In this document: positions 25,888 to 33,804 of the stretch, in pieces
Position numbering within the stretch: position 1 is the first letter of the stretch
Layout: each line of letters starts with the position of its first letter
Assembly: GCA_030550615.1 (NCBI GenBank)
Contig: JAUQPA010000011.1
Coordinates: 1-35,794, forward strand
Direction of reading: 5' to 3'
DNA from: Thermoproteota archaeon
Lineage (GTDB): Archaea > Thermoproteota > Thermoprotei_A > Sulfolobales > Desulfurococcaceae
DNA length: 35,794 nt
Position numbers and translations under genes: made by a program
Notes under the pieces: generated by a model
The model's input: the letters and a program-made list of their open reading frames with translations, nothing else
What the model was told of the DNA's origin: nothing
Databases searched by the model: none

Positions 25888-27073
25888 TATGGGTTTAAAA
25901 CTAGCTTTAACGGGTAATCACGCAATAGCGTACGCTGTGAAACTCGCCGACCCCGATGTCATAGCGGCTTATCCTATAACCCCACAAACTCCTATTGTAG
26001 AGAAATTAGCTGAAATGATAGAACAAGGGGAGTTGAGAGCTAAAATGATAAGAGTTGAATCAGAGCACTCAGCACTAGCGGCTTGTTTTGGAGCAGCTGT
26101 AGCTGGTGCTAGAACATTTACCGCAACGAGCAGCCAGGGATTACTTTATATGCATGAGTTTGTTCACTGGGTTTCAAGAGCTAGAATACCGGTAGTTATG
26201 GCAATTGTATCGAGGACTATTAACACGCCGTGGAATATATGGCCTGATCATAGCGATTTTGTTGATCAGAGGGATGCAGGATGGGTTATGTCGTATGCTA
26301 TGGATAGCCAAGAAGCATTCGACTTAACTCTACAGGCTTTCAAAATAAGCGAGGATCCCAGAGTTTACCTACCCGTCATGATTGGAATAGAGGGATTTAT
26401 AATAGGGCACACAGCTATGCCCGTTGAAATACCGGATGAGAAGCAAGTCAAGGAATGGCTTGGTGAGAGAAGACAACCATATGTTATAGATGGCTCAGAA
26501 CCCCTGGGTCTAGGTGGCTTAACGTTCCCCGAAGACACCGAGGACATGTTCTACCATATTCAGGAGGCCATGGGTAATGTAAAGAAAGTTATTAAAGAAG
26601 TTGATGAGGAATATGGTAAACTCTTCGGCAGAAGATACGGGGGATTGATTTCATGTTACAATTGTACTGATGCCAAGTACATAGCGGTATCCATGGGGGC
26701 GTGGTCTGGTGATTTAATAGAAGCAGTTAACAAGCTACGTGATGAAGGATACCCGGTTGGAGTTCTACGAGTAAGGTACTATAGGCCATTCCCAATCGAG
26801 GACGTGTGGGAAATAGTGCAAAACGTTAAGGGCATAGTGGTATTCGATAGATCCATAAGCTTTGGTGCGTGGGGTCAAATATACACTGATCTCGCAGCTG
26901 GATTATCATTGTACACGGATAAACTACCACGCATGGCTAACATAGTGGCTGGAATAGCGGGAGTGAATGTTACTTCAGAAGATTTCTATGGCATGTTGAA
27001 ATCGTTTATAGATAAATCAGAATCCGGTTTACTAGATAGAAACTATTTTACATGGATTAAGATCAGGAGGTGA
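25880..27073 (+). CDS. porA: Pyruvate:ferredoxin oxidoreductase alpha subunit
   Basis: ORF 397 aa; AYPITPQTPIVEKLAE, VESEHSALAACFGAAVAGARTFTATSSQGL; probable start ATG at 25889. Confidence 0.93.
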   Translation: MNSMGLKLALTGNHAIAYAVKLADPDVIAAYPITPQTPIVEKLAEMIEQGELRAKMIRVESEHSALAACFGAAVAGARTFTATSSQGLLYMHEFVHWVSRARIPVVMAIVSRTINTPWNIWPDHSDFVDQRDAGWVMSYAMDSQEAFDLTLQAFKISEDPRVYLPVMIGIEGFIIGHTAMPVEIPDEKQVKEWLGERRQPYVIDGSEPLGLGGLTFPEDTEDMFYHIQEAMGNVKKVIKEVDEEYGKLFGRRYGGLISCYNCTDAKYIAVSMGAWSGDLIEAVNKLRDEGYPVGVLRVRYYRPFPIEDVWEIVQNVKGIVVFDRSISFGAWGQIYTDLAAGLSLYTDKLPRMANIVAGIAGVNVTSEDFYGMLKSFIDKSESGLLDRNYFTWIKIRR

Positions 27074-27987
27074 ATGATGTGAGTGGAGTTGAAACCAGGA
27101 AACTCCCATTACCACATGATGCTAGGGGCAGAGTGCTACCAGGTGACGCAGCTTGCCCAGGATGCCCGATACCTATAGCTTTAAAGGTTGTTTCAGCTGT
27201 TTTCGGAGAGAAAGCAATATTAGTCATACCAGCTTGTTGCACATCCGTAATTCTGGGCACGTATCCGGGTCAAGCAATTAAAGCAAGCGTGGTACATGTC
27301 CCATTTGCTTCAGCAGCAGCTGTTGCTTCAGGAGTATCGCAAGCTCTTAGATCCAGGGGTATTAAGGATGCATATGTAATAGCGTGGGCTGGTGATGGCG
27401 GAACTGCTGACATAGGTATGGCAGCGTTAAGTGGTGCAGCTGAGAGAAACGAGGATATTATATACATAATGTACGATAATGAAGCCTACATGAATACAGG
27501 TATCCAGAGGAGTTCATCAACTCCGAAAGGAGCATGGACTACGACAACACCTACGGGTAAAATAGAGAACAAGAAGGATGTAGCACGTATTCTGATAGCT
27601 CACGGTGTTCCTTACGTAGCAACCTCTAGTATAGGGTATCCCCATGACCTATATAGTAAACTTCAAAGAGCAAAGAACATTGAGGGATTTAGATTTATAC
27701 ATGTACATGCACCTTGCCCACCTGGTTGGAGATTTGAACCACAATACACAGTTAGAGTCGCGAAACTAGCCGTTGAAACAGGGTTATGGATCTTATATGA
27801 GTATCACAATGGAAAATTAACGTTATCCGGTCCAAGCAGACCCTACATAGATCCAGCTAAGAGGAAGCCTGTTGAAGAATATATAAAGCTTCAAGGCAGG
27901 TTCAGGGCGGTCACCGAGGATTTGATTAATGAAATAAAGAAATATGTAGATGAAAATTGGCACTGGATTAAGAAAATGTCGCAGTAA
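27070..27987 (+). CDS. porB: Pyruvate:ferredoxin oxidoreductase beta subunit
   Basis: ORF 305 aa; CPGCPIPIAL, TPP-binding AWAGDGGTADIG..., DNEAYMNTGIQRSSSTPKGAWTTTTP. Confidence 0.93.
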   Translation: MNDVSGVETRKLPLPHDARGRVLPGDAACPGCPIPIALKVVSAVFGEKAILVIPACCTSVILGTYPGQAIKASVVHVPFASAAAVASGVSQALRSRGIKDAYVIAWAGDGGTADIGMAALSGAAERNEDIIYIMYDNEAYMNTGIQRSSSTPKGAWTTTTPTGKIENKKDVARILIAHGVPYVATSSIGYPHDLYSKLQRAKNIEGFRFIHVHAPCPPGWRFEPQYTVRVAKLAVETGLWILYEYHNGKLTLSGPSRPYIDPAKRKPVEEYIKLQGRFRAVTEDLINEIKKYVDENWHWIKKMSQ

Positions 27988-28001
27988 TCGTAGTGTAAAC
28001 T

Positions 28002-28511
28002 ATGAGGAAGCTGAATTTACTAATTGATTTTATATGTGAACTAGGTAGTACATCAAGGCTCATCAAGTTCTTCAAGGAGAGGAACATATTACTTAGGCAA
28101 ATATCTTATGATTTAACTAGGCTACGTGTATCTTATGATTTAAATAGAGAACAAGAACATACTTTGCTAAGTAACGTAAGCAATATACTCACGCTTGTAG
28201 ATAATACGAGAAACCTTTGGAAAACCTGTTGTATTGAAGTCTGGGTAGAGGAGAATACTGATACCAGAATCAAGGAGAGCAAGTTGAGTAAAATTGGCGA
28301 AGTATGCACATACGTTAGACCAGGTAGAAGAAACTCTTTAATCAGCAAATTAACTTGGATCGATCAATGCAGCTGGGCAACAGGAACACCCATACCTGAA
28401 AGCATAACGAGGAAATGCATTGATAATACCTATGATATAAACAATATTGAGAAAAGAATAATTGATTTTATTGTAAAAGTCAAAATAAAAGAAGATGAAA
28501 AACCACGATAA
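28002..28511 (+). CDS. Hypothetical protein
   Basis: ORF 169 aa directly after porB; no family recognised. Confidence 0.5.
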   Translation: MRKLNLLIDFICELGSTSRLIKFFKERNILLRQISYDLTRLRVSYDLNREQEHTLLSNVSNILTLVDNTRNLWKTCCIEVWVEENTDTRIKESKLSKIGEVCTYVRPGRRNSLISKLTWIDQCSWATGTPIPESITRKCIDNTYDINNIEKRIIDFIVKVKIKEDEKPR

Positions 28512-28553
28512 TAGTTTTTATTACTCCTCTTTTCCAGTATTTAGATTCTGGGT

Positions 28554-28628
28554 GGGCCCGTCGTCTAGCCTGGTTAGGATGCGGGGTTCGGGTCCCCGTG
28601 ACCCGGGGTTCAAATCCCCGCGGGCCCA
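28554..28628 (+). tRNA. tRNA-Pro (anticodon CGG), intronless, CCA not encoded
   Basis: Acceptor GGGCCCG/CGGGCCC, anticodon stem CGGGG-TTCGGGT-CCCCG (anticodon CGG, G37), T-arm CGGGG-TTCAAAT-CCCCG, discriminator A. Confidence 0.93.
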
Positions 28629-28640
28629 TTACATTCATTG

Positions 28641-29045
28641 ATGTCTTCCACGGGTGTTGCATTGTCTGTTAACTTAACTAGAAAGGAGCTAGAAGAAATT
28701 ATTGCAACTAGTAGTTACAAAATTCCCTCAACAGTCTTTGAGTTAAGATACATAAAACTCAATATCATGGTTAATGAAAACAGAGGAGAAATATGGATTT
28801 ACGCTGGAAGAGAAAGAGACTATATACTACTACCAGGTGTTTTCTGTAGCTGCAAGGATTTCATTTTACGCACTGTTATAAATAAAACATCAAAATACTG
28901 CAAGCATCAACTTGGAGTATATATTGCAATTAGTAGAAAGAAGTACGTGGAATTAAATGTTAAGCTAGAAGAAGCCTACGTCATCATGCAGGAGATTCTT
29001 GACAAAGGATTCTCTATTTCACTAAGAAGAATGATAGCTAAGTAA
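28641..29045 (+). CDS. SWIM zinc-finger domain protein
   Basis: 134 aa; FCSCKDFILRTVINKTSKYCKHQLGVYIAI fits CxC...CxH SWIM pattern. Confidence 0.7.
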   Translation: MSSTGVALSVNLTRKELEEIIATSSYKIPSTVFELRYIKLNIMVNENRGEIWIYAGRERDYILLPGVFCSCKDFILRTVINKTSKYCKHQLGVYIAISRKKYVELNVKLEEAYVIMQEILDKGFSISLRRMIAK

Positions 29046-29112
29046 TAGGCAATACTACCAGTTAATATTAATTACTTTATAAAAATAGAATAGATTACCA
29101 AGGTGTAGGTGC

Positions 29113-29421
29113 TTGGGACGCAGGAGAAAGAGAAGAAAAACTATAGTTAAAAAAACCGTGAAAATACCCACGGTTTTCGAGTGTCCAAGATGCGCATCAC
29201 GCACCCTGAGTATTACTTTAAAAAAGAAAGATGAATACAGCGCGCATGCTATCATAGCATGTGGAACATGTGGTTTGCTCGACGACGAAGACTTCACGGA
29301 TATCCCGGCAATATACCAAGCAGTTGATGTATACGCTAAATTCATAGACCTATATAATAGTGGTCGAGCGAAAATAAAATCAGTGAGCGAAAGCGGTGCA
29401 AATGTTGGGGAAGGTACATAA
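29113..29421 (+). CDS. Elf1-like transcription elongation factor
   Basis: 102 aa; basic GRRRKRRKTIVKK start, zinc ribbon CPRCASRTLSI...IIACGTCGL; TTG start. Confidence 0.85.
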   Translation: MGRRRKRRKTIVKKTVKIPTVFECPRCASRTLSITLKKKDEYSAHAIIACGTCGLLDDEDFTDIPAIYQAVDVYAKFIDLYNSGRAKIKSVSESGANVGEGT

Positions 29422-30148
29422 CTACATAGAAAGCAAGTTAGTGAGCGGCGAGAAACTACACTTTACTTTGATAGACCCGGAGAAAACCAGGGATATCAAT
29501 AAACTAGAGGAAATATCGGAAAAAATGGTCGAAGCAGGCACAGATGCTTTCTTAGTCGGTGGTAGCTTAGGTATAGTGCATGAGGAAGCCGATCTCGTAG
29601 CACAAGTATTAAAGAAACGCGGTAAACCCGTAATATTGTTTCCAGGCAACATTAACTGTTTAACGCGATACGCAGACGCGGTTCTATTCATGTTGCTGAT
29701 GAACACGCTTGAACCATACTACTTAACTCAGATCCAAGTAATAGCTGCACCAATAATAGCTAAATATAGTTTAGAAACCCTCCCAACCGGTTACATCGTT
29801 GTAGATCAAGACACTGCTGTTGCACATATAGGAAGAATTCATCCAATACCTAGAAACAAGCCCGAAATAATATTAGCTTACGCAATGGCTGCTCAAATGC
29901 TTGGGTTGAAATACATATATATAGAAGCAGGAAGCGGTGCCCAGCAGCCGGTACCACCAGAGTTCCCTAAAATAGTTAAAGAACACACGGATCTCGTTGT
30001 GATCGTTGGAGGCGGTATAAGAAACCCTGATACAGCGAAGAAGCTGGCTGAAGCAGGGGCAGACATTATTGTTACCGGGACCATAGTTGAAAAAGACCCG
30101 GAGTTGGCAACTAGGATAATTGAAGCCATTAAGAAAACTAGGGGTTGA
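29402..30148 (+). CDS. Geranylgeranylglyceryl phosphate synthase
   Basis: ORF 29396..30148; HFTLIDPEKT, YIYIEAGSGAQQPVPPE, VVGGGIRNPDTAKKLAEAGADIIVTGTIVE. Confidence 0.92.
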   Translation: MLGKVHNYIESKLVSGEKLHFTLIDPEKTRDINKLEEISEKMVEAGTDAFLVGGSLGIVHEEADLVAQVLKKRGKPVILFPGNINCLTRYADAVLFMLLMNTLEPYYLTQIQVIAAPIIAKYSLETLPTGYIVVDQDTAVAHIGRIHPIPRNKPEIILAYAMAAQMLGLKYIYIEAGSGAQQPVPPEFPKIVKEHTDLVVIVGGGIRNPDTAKKLAEAGADIIVTGTIVEKDPELATRIIEAIKKTRG

Positions 30149-30452
30149 TTCCAGTTAAGTATTTCTTCTTGAATGCTTCATCTAAATCTACTCCAACAAG
30201 GTTCGCTATACTTAGTAACCATGCAAATACATCAGCTATTTCTTCTTCTATAGCCTCTTTGTTCATTTTTATTAACGAATCCGCTAATTCACCTACTTCT
30301 TCAATAAACCAGGTGAAAGTAGAATACAATCCCCTCGTGGAGTCTTTTTCAAAATATTGGTTCTTGATGTATCGTTGAGCTTCCCTAATATCCACTTCTT
30401 TCACCAAAATAGGGGATAAATAAACCTGGAATATATTTAATAAATCTAACAT
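30138..30452 (-). CDS. MazG-family nucleotide pyrophosphohydrolase
   Basis: ORF 104 aa; STFTWFIEEVGELADSLIKMNKEAIEEEIADVFAWLLSIANLVGVDL. Confidence 0.85.
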   Translation of the reverse strand: MLDLLNIFQVYLSPILVKEVDIREAQRYIKNQYFEKDSTRGLYSTFTWFIEEVGELADSLIKMNKEAIEEEIADVFAWLLSIANLVGVDLDEAFKKKYLTGINP

Positions 30453-30478
30453 AGATAATTATAATCCAGGGAGCTGTT

Positions 30479-30658
30479 ATGAGTAGGAAAAGTAGGAGAA
30501 GTCAATCTCCATCAGTAGCTTCAGCGGCTGGATTAGTAAGGTTCTTTGAAGAAGCTGATTTGAAAATAGCGTTGAAACCTCATTTAATAATATTACTTGG
30601 AGCCGTATTTGTTACAATAGTAATAATTCTATCTAAGATGCTTCCACCGAGCTTTTAG
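30479..30658 (+). CDS. Preprotein translocase Sec61-beta subunit (SecG/Sbh), 59 aa
   Basis: Read directly: MSRKSRRSQSPSVASAAGLVRFFEEADLKIALKPHLIILLGAVFVTIVIILSKMLPPSF; typical archaeal Sec-beta with single C-terminal TM; below ORF-track cutoff. Confidence 0.9.
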   Translation: MSRKSRRSQSPSVASAAGLVRFFEEADLKIALKPHLIILLGAVFVTIVIILSKMLPPSF

Positions 30659-30720
30659 AGCTCAGTTGGGGATAATTTCCTCATAGTTAAATCAGTCTCC
30701 CATCGATCTTCATCGCTTTG
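30658..30720 (-). ncRNA. Candidate C/D box sRNA (second of tandem pair)
   Basis: Minus strand: GCGATGA(C)-AGATCGATGGGAGA-CTGA(D')-TTTAAC-TATGAGG(C' weak)-AAATTATCCCCAA-CTGA(D); flanks AGC/GCT can pair. Confidence 0.5.
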
Positions 30721-30747
30721 TTCTCATATAAGCAACTTGATCTTAAG

Positions 30748-30804
30748 ATGATCAGAAACACGGACCTTCTTCACTGATCTGTAAAGTGGCGATTCATCAT
30801 CTAT
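30748..30804 (-). ncRNA. C/D box sRNA, D guide matches conserved 23S/28S sequence GAAACACGGACC
   Basis: Minus strand: ATGATGA(C)-ATCGCCACTTTA-CAGA(D' degenerate)-TCA-GTGAAGA(C')-AGGTCCGTGTTT-CTGA(D); two 12-nt guides. Confidence 0.78.
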
Positions 30805-30894
30805 ATTTAAATAAAATTAAAACCCGTATAAAATATTCTGTTTCACTATACTTATTAAGGAAAGTATGCTTTACCTTAGAGGGCGTGATGATTA

Positions 30895-31605
30895 ATGATG
30901 CAGAGTAGAGGAGTGACCATAGCTATACAGGTAGCTTCAATGATATTATTTGCATTAATTTCCGCTGCTGCACCGGGCTATATGTTGCTGTTTTTCATTA
31001 TATACTTCGCGATAATAATGTTAATTACGTCGAAAATGGCTATGGGAGGATTAAAGAAAGTAGAGCAAATGAAGGGCTCTCCTATTTTCAAAGAAGAAAA
31101 TGCTACTACTGTCATGGCGTCGGATACATTGTTGATTCAAGAGGTGAAAGAGCAGTTTAAATCACCAATGTTAATGATGATCTTGTCTTTTGCATTTGTA
31201 TTAATAATTCCACCTGTCTACTGGAGCTATATTTCCCCATATATCGAGAATCTAATCAAGCAATCTACTACCAACGAGTTCGTTGTTAGATTCATTGTTT
31301 TTCTAGCGTTCTACGTCTTCATGATTGCAGTTTTGTATTTGCCAAGAACGCTGATAATGCGGGGAATAAAGCAGAAGAAACAGCTATACTATCCACGTGT
31401 ATACGCTATTTACAAAGAAGGAGTAGTTATTGAAGGAAGGCTACTCGAGTACTCAAGAGATATGTGTTATAAAGTTAATAGCAAAAGACGTTTCGTTGAA
31501 ATACACGGCGATAAACTACCTTTCATAGTGAGACTATATACGTTGGAGACATCTAAGCTAGCGGATAGACTATACGAGGTTGGTCTCCGTGAGTGCAGAG
31601 CGTAG
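30895..31605 (+). CDS. DUF2208-like crenarchaeal membrane protein
   Basis: ORF 236 aa, about four TM segments then PRVYAIYKEGVVIEGRLLEYSRDM cytosolic domain. Confidence 0.6.
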   Translation: MMQSRGVTIAIQVASMILFALISAAAPGYMLLFFIIYFAIIMLITSKMAMGGLKKVEQMKGSPIFKEENATTVMASDTLLIQEVKEQFKSPMLMMILSFAFVLIIPPVYWSYISPYIENLIKQSTTNEFVVRFIVFLAFYVFMIAVLYLPRTLIMRGIKQKKQLYYPRVYAIYKEGVVIEGRLLEYSRDMCYKVNSKRRFVEIHGDKLPFIVRLYTLETSKLADRLYEVGLRECRA

Positions 31606-31837
31606 GCACCGTTGTATAACATGTGGAAGGCTATTTCCAAGTGGGCAAGGAATAGTAATTAGAATTGGTAATGATGTATTAGAATTTCACAGCTCAAGGT
31701 GTTTTGCCAAATTCGCTAAGTCCTTACTCGAGAGAATACCATATGATGAAATTAAGGGTTATGTAAGGAGAATACGTGAGGAATACGAGGAACTATTGGA
31801 GCAAAAGAGGAAGATTAGAGCAAAGAAGATTATTTAA
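31580..31837 (+). CDS. Small zinc-finger protein (L24e/TRASH-like)
   Basis: CITCGRLFPSGQGIVIRIGNDVLEFHSSRCFAKF: CxxC...F.S.rC..f pattern; probable GTG start at 31589. Confidence 0.6.
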   Translation: MVSVSAERRHRCITCGRLFPSGQGIVIRIGNDVLEFHSSRCFAKFAKSLLERIPYDEIKGYVRRIREEYEELLEQKRKIRAKKII

Positions 31838-31871
31838 CACCTAGAATATTAAGGCTTCTTGAAATACTATA

Positions 31872-31937
31872 TGTCAGATGATGATACTTGTCCCCCTGGG
31901 ACGTGGCAGGATGAAGAAATTACCGCGGCCTGACAGG
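31872..31937 (+). ncRNA. C/D box sRNA, D guide matches the 16S rRNA 530-loop (GCCGCGGUAAU)
   Basis: ATGATGA (31878-31884, box C), degenerate D' CTGG (31896-31899), C' GGATGA (31909-31914), box D CTGA (31930-31933); D guide ATTACCGCGGC. Confidence 0.78.
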
Positions 31938-31947
31938 AATTTCTAAA

Positions 31948-32169
31948 TTAACACTTTGCTTTTTCACCCACAAGTTTTCTTAGTTTATCAAGTGATTCTG
32001 CATCTAGTCCTGCTTGTATAAGAACCTCTATCGCCTTATTCAAGGCCTCGTCGTCGTTAAGAGCTTTCACATTCACTACTATGTTTGTGCCCTTAACACA
32101 TACCCTATACCTCAATTCGCCGAATAACTCATATACCTCCGTTATTTTAAGGTCGCTTTTAGCGATCAC
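31948..32169 (-). CDS. Small hypothetical protein
   Basis: ORF 73 aa, adjacent to the HIT gene on same strand. Confidence 0.5.
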   Translation of the reverse strand: MIAKSDLKITEVYELFGELRYRVCVKGTNIVVNVKALNDDEALNKAIEVLIQAGLDAESLDKLRKLVGEKAKC

Positions 32170-32171
32170 AA

Positions 32172-32672
32172 CTATTCCACCTCACTCCACGCTTTTTTTA
32201 TTATTTCATATGACTCCTGTAGGCTTATGGGAAGTGGTTTAGTATCCGCGATTATGGCTATGAAGTTGGTATCACCCACCCATCTTGGAACTACATGAAT
32301 ATGGAAGTGATCTGGAACACCCGCGCCAGCAGCTCTCCCGATGTTAGCACCTATATTGAATCCATCTGGGTTAAATGCTTTACGTAATGCTTTAAGGGAT
32401 TTGTTCACAAGAAGCATTATTTCAAGTACTGATTCCTCGTTGAGAAACGTAGGTTCAGGCACGTGACTATATGGTGTGATCATGAGGTGGCCCGAGTTAT
32501 AGGGATAAGCGTTTAAAACTACAAACGCGCTTTTACCACGGTAGACAATGTAGGCTTCATCATCTTTCATTTTTTGCAATTTGCAGAATAAACACTCCTT
32601 TCTCTCTTCTTCTTTATTACCACTAAATTGCTTGATGTAGTTGTATCTCCACGGGTTCCATAGAATTCTCAT
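32172..32672 (-). CDS. HIT-family nucleotide hydrolase/transferase
   Basis: ORF 166 aa; CLFCKLQ, HFHIHVVPRW histidine triad. Confidence 0.9.
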   Translation of the reverse strand: MRILWNPWRYNYIKQFSGNKEEERKECLFCKLQKMKDDEAYIVYRGKSAFVVLNAYPYNSGHLMITPYSHVPEPTFLNEESVLEIMLLVNKSLKALRKAFNPDGFNIGANIGRAAGAGVPDHFHIHVVPRWVGDTNFIAIIADTKPLPISLQESYEIIKKAWSEVE

Positions 32673-32739
32673 ATCGAAACCCTTTCTAGAACATTAATTA
32701 ATTGTGAAATAATTATTGTAAGATGTAGTTTAAACAAAT

Positions 32740-33723
32740 TTATTCTTCTACGTCGCGTATACCCTCCTCTGTTATAGAGAACACAGCCTCGCCTTCTGGT
32801 AGATGAGGCGCATCAACAACTCTCGCAATTCTCTTGTTTCCACGAGCCTTCTTTAAATGTACTCTTACACCTGGTACATGTGCTAAGACATGCCCGCCAA
32901 CAGCCTGTGTTGGATCTCCATAGAATACGTCGGGTCTAGCCATAACCTGGTTTGTTACTACTACAGCTATGTTGTATGCCTCGGCGAGCCTTAGCAATTG
33001 ATGTAAGTGAGCATTTAGTTTTTGCTGTCTTTCAGCTAAATGCTCTCTTCCCGGATATTCGGCTCTGAAGTGACTTGTAACACTGTCTACTACTACGAGT
33101 TTCACGTTGTTTCTCGGTACAAAGGAGAAGAGCTCGTCGACAATTGACATCTGGTGATCACTATTATATACCCTCAAGTAGTATATGTTATCCATTGTTC
33201 TCTCGGGGTCAAGTCCGACCGCTCTAGCCATAGCTTCTATTCTTTCCCATCTAAATGTACCTTCTGTATCCAAGTATACCGCGGAAGCATTTAATCCACC
33301 CCGCTCTAGTGGAAGTTGCACGTTCACGGCCAGCTGGTGGCATATCTGAGTTTTTCCTGTTCCAAATTCTCCGTAGAACTCTGTAATGGTTTTTGTTTCT
33401 ATGCCTCCACCGAGTAGTTCATCCAGTGATTTACTCCCGGTTGTTATTTTCTTGACATTTAATCTCTCTTGTTTCACTTCTTTTGCGGTTTTGAATCTTA
33501 TGCCTAGTAACTTACGAGCGTTCTCTATGATCTTTTGTACTGTAACCGCTGGTATTCCTGTTTTTTCAGCTATTTCCTCTGGTTTAGCTACCACCAGTGT
33601 CCATGCTGAAACAAATCCAGCTGATTCTAGTTTATCAGCTATTGCCGGGTTAACTCCGGGAATCTCCCGGATGGATATGAATCCTGGTTCAGCACTGATC
33701 TTCGCATCTTTTTCTTTAGACAA
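32740..33723 (-). CDS. radA: DNA repair and recombination protein RadA
   Basis: ORF 327 aa; helix-hairpin-helix N-terminus, Walker [37 protein letters not shown]. Confidence 0.97.
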   Translation of the reverse strand: MSKEKDAKISAEPGFISIREIPGVNPAIADKLESAGFVSAWTLVVAKPEEIAEKTGIPAVTVQKIIENARKLLGIRFKTAKEVKQERLNVKKITTGSKSLDELLGGGIETKTITEFYGEFGTGKTQICHQLAVNVQLPLERGGLNASAVYLDTEGTFRWERIEAMARAVGLDPERTMDNIYYLRVYNSDHQMSIVDELFSFVPRNNVKLVVVDSVTSHFRAEYPGREHLAERQQKLNAHLHQLLRLAEAYNIAVVVTNQVMARPDVFYGDPTQAVGGHVLAHVPGVRVHLKKARGNKRIARVVDAPHLPEGEAVFSITEEGIRDVEE

Positions 33724-33804
33724 GATTTAACCCCCCAATTAATAAATTATTGTTTTAAAACGTTTATTATACCATAACACTTTATGTAACTATAAAATCA
33801 TGTA

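Noticed and set aside
28480-28662. 60-aa ORF antisense over tRNA-Pro
   Set aside because: Spans the tRNA gene; the peptide is an artefact of tRNA sequence.
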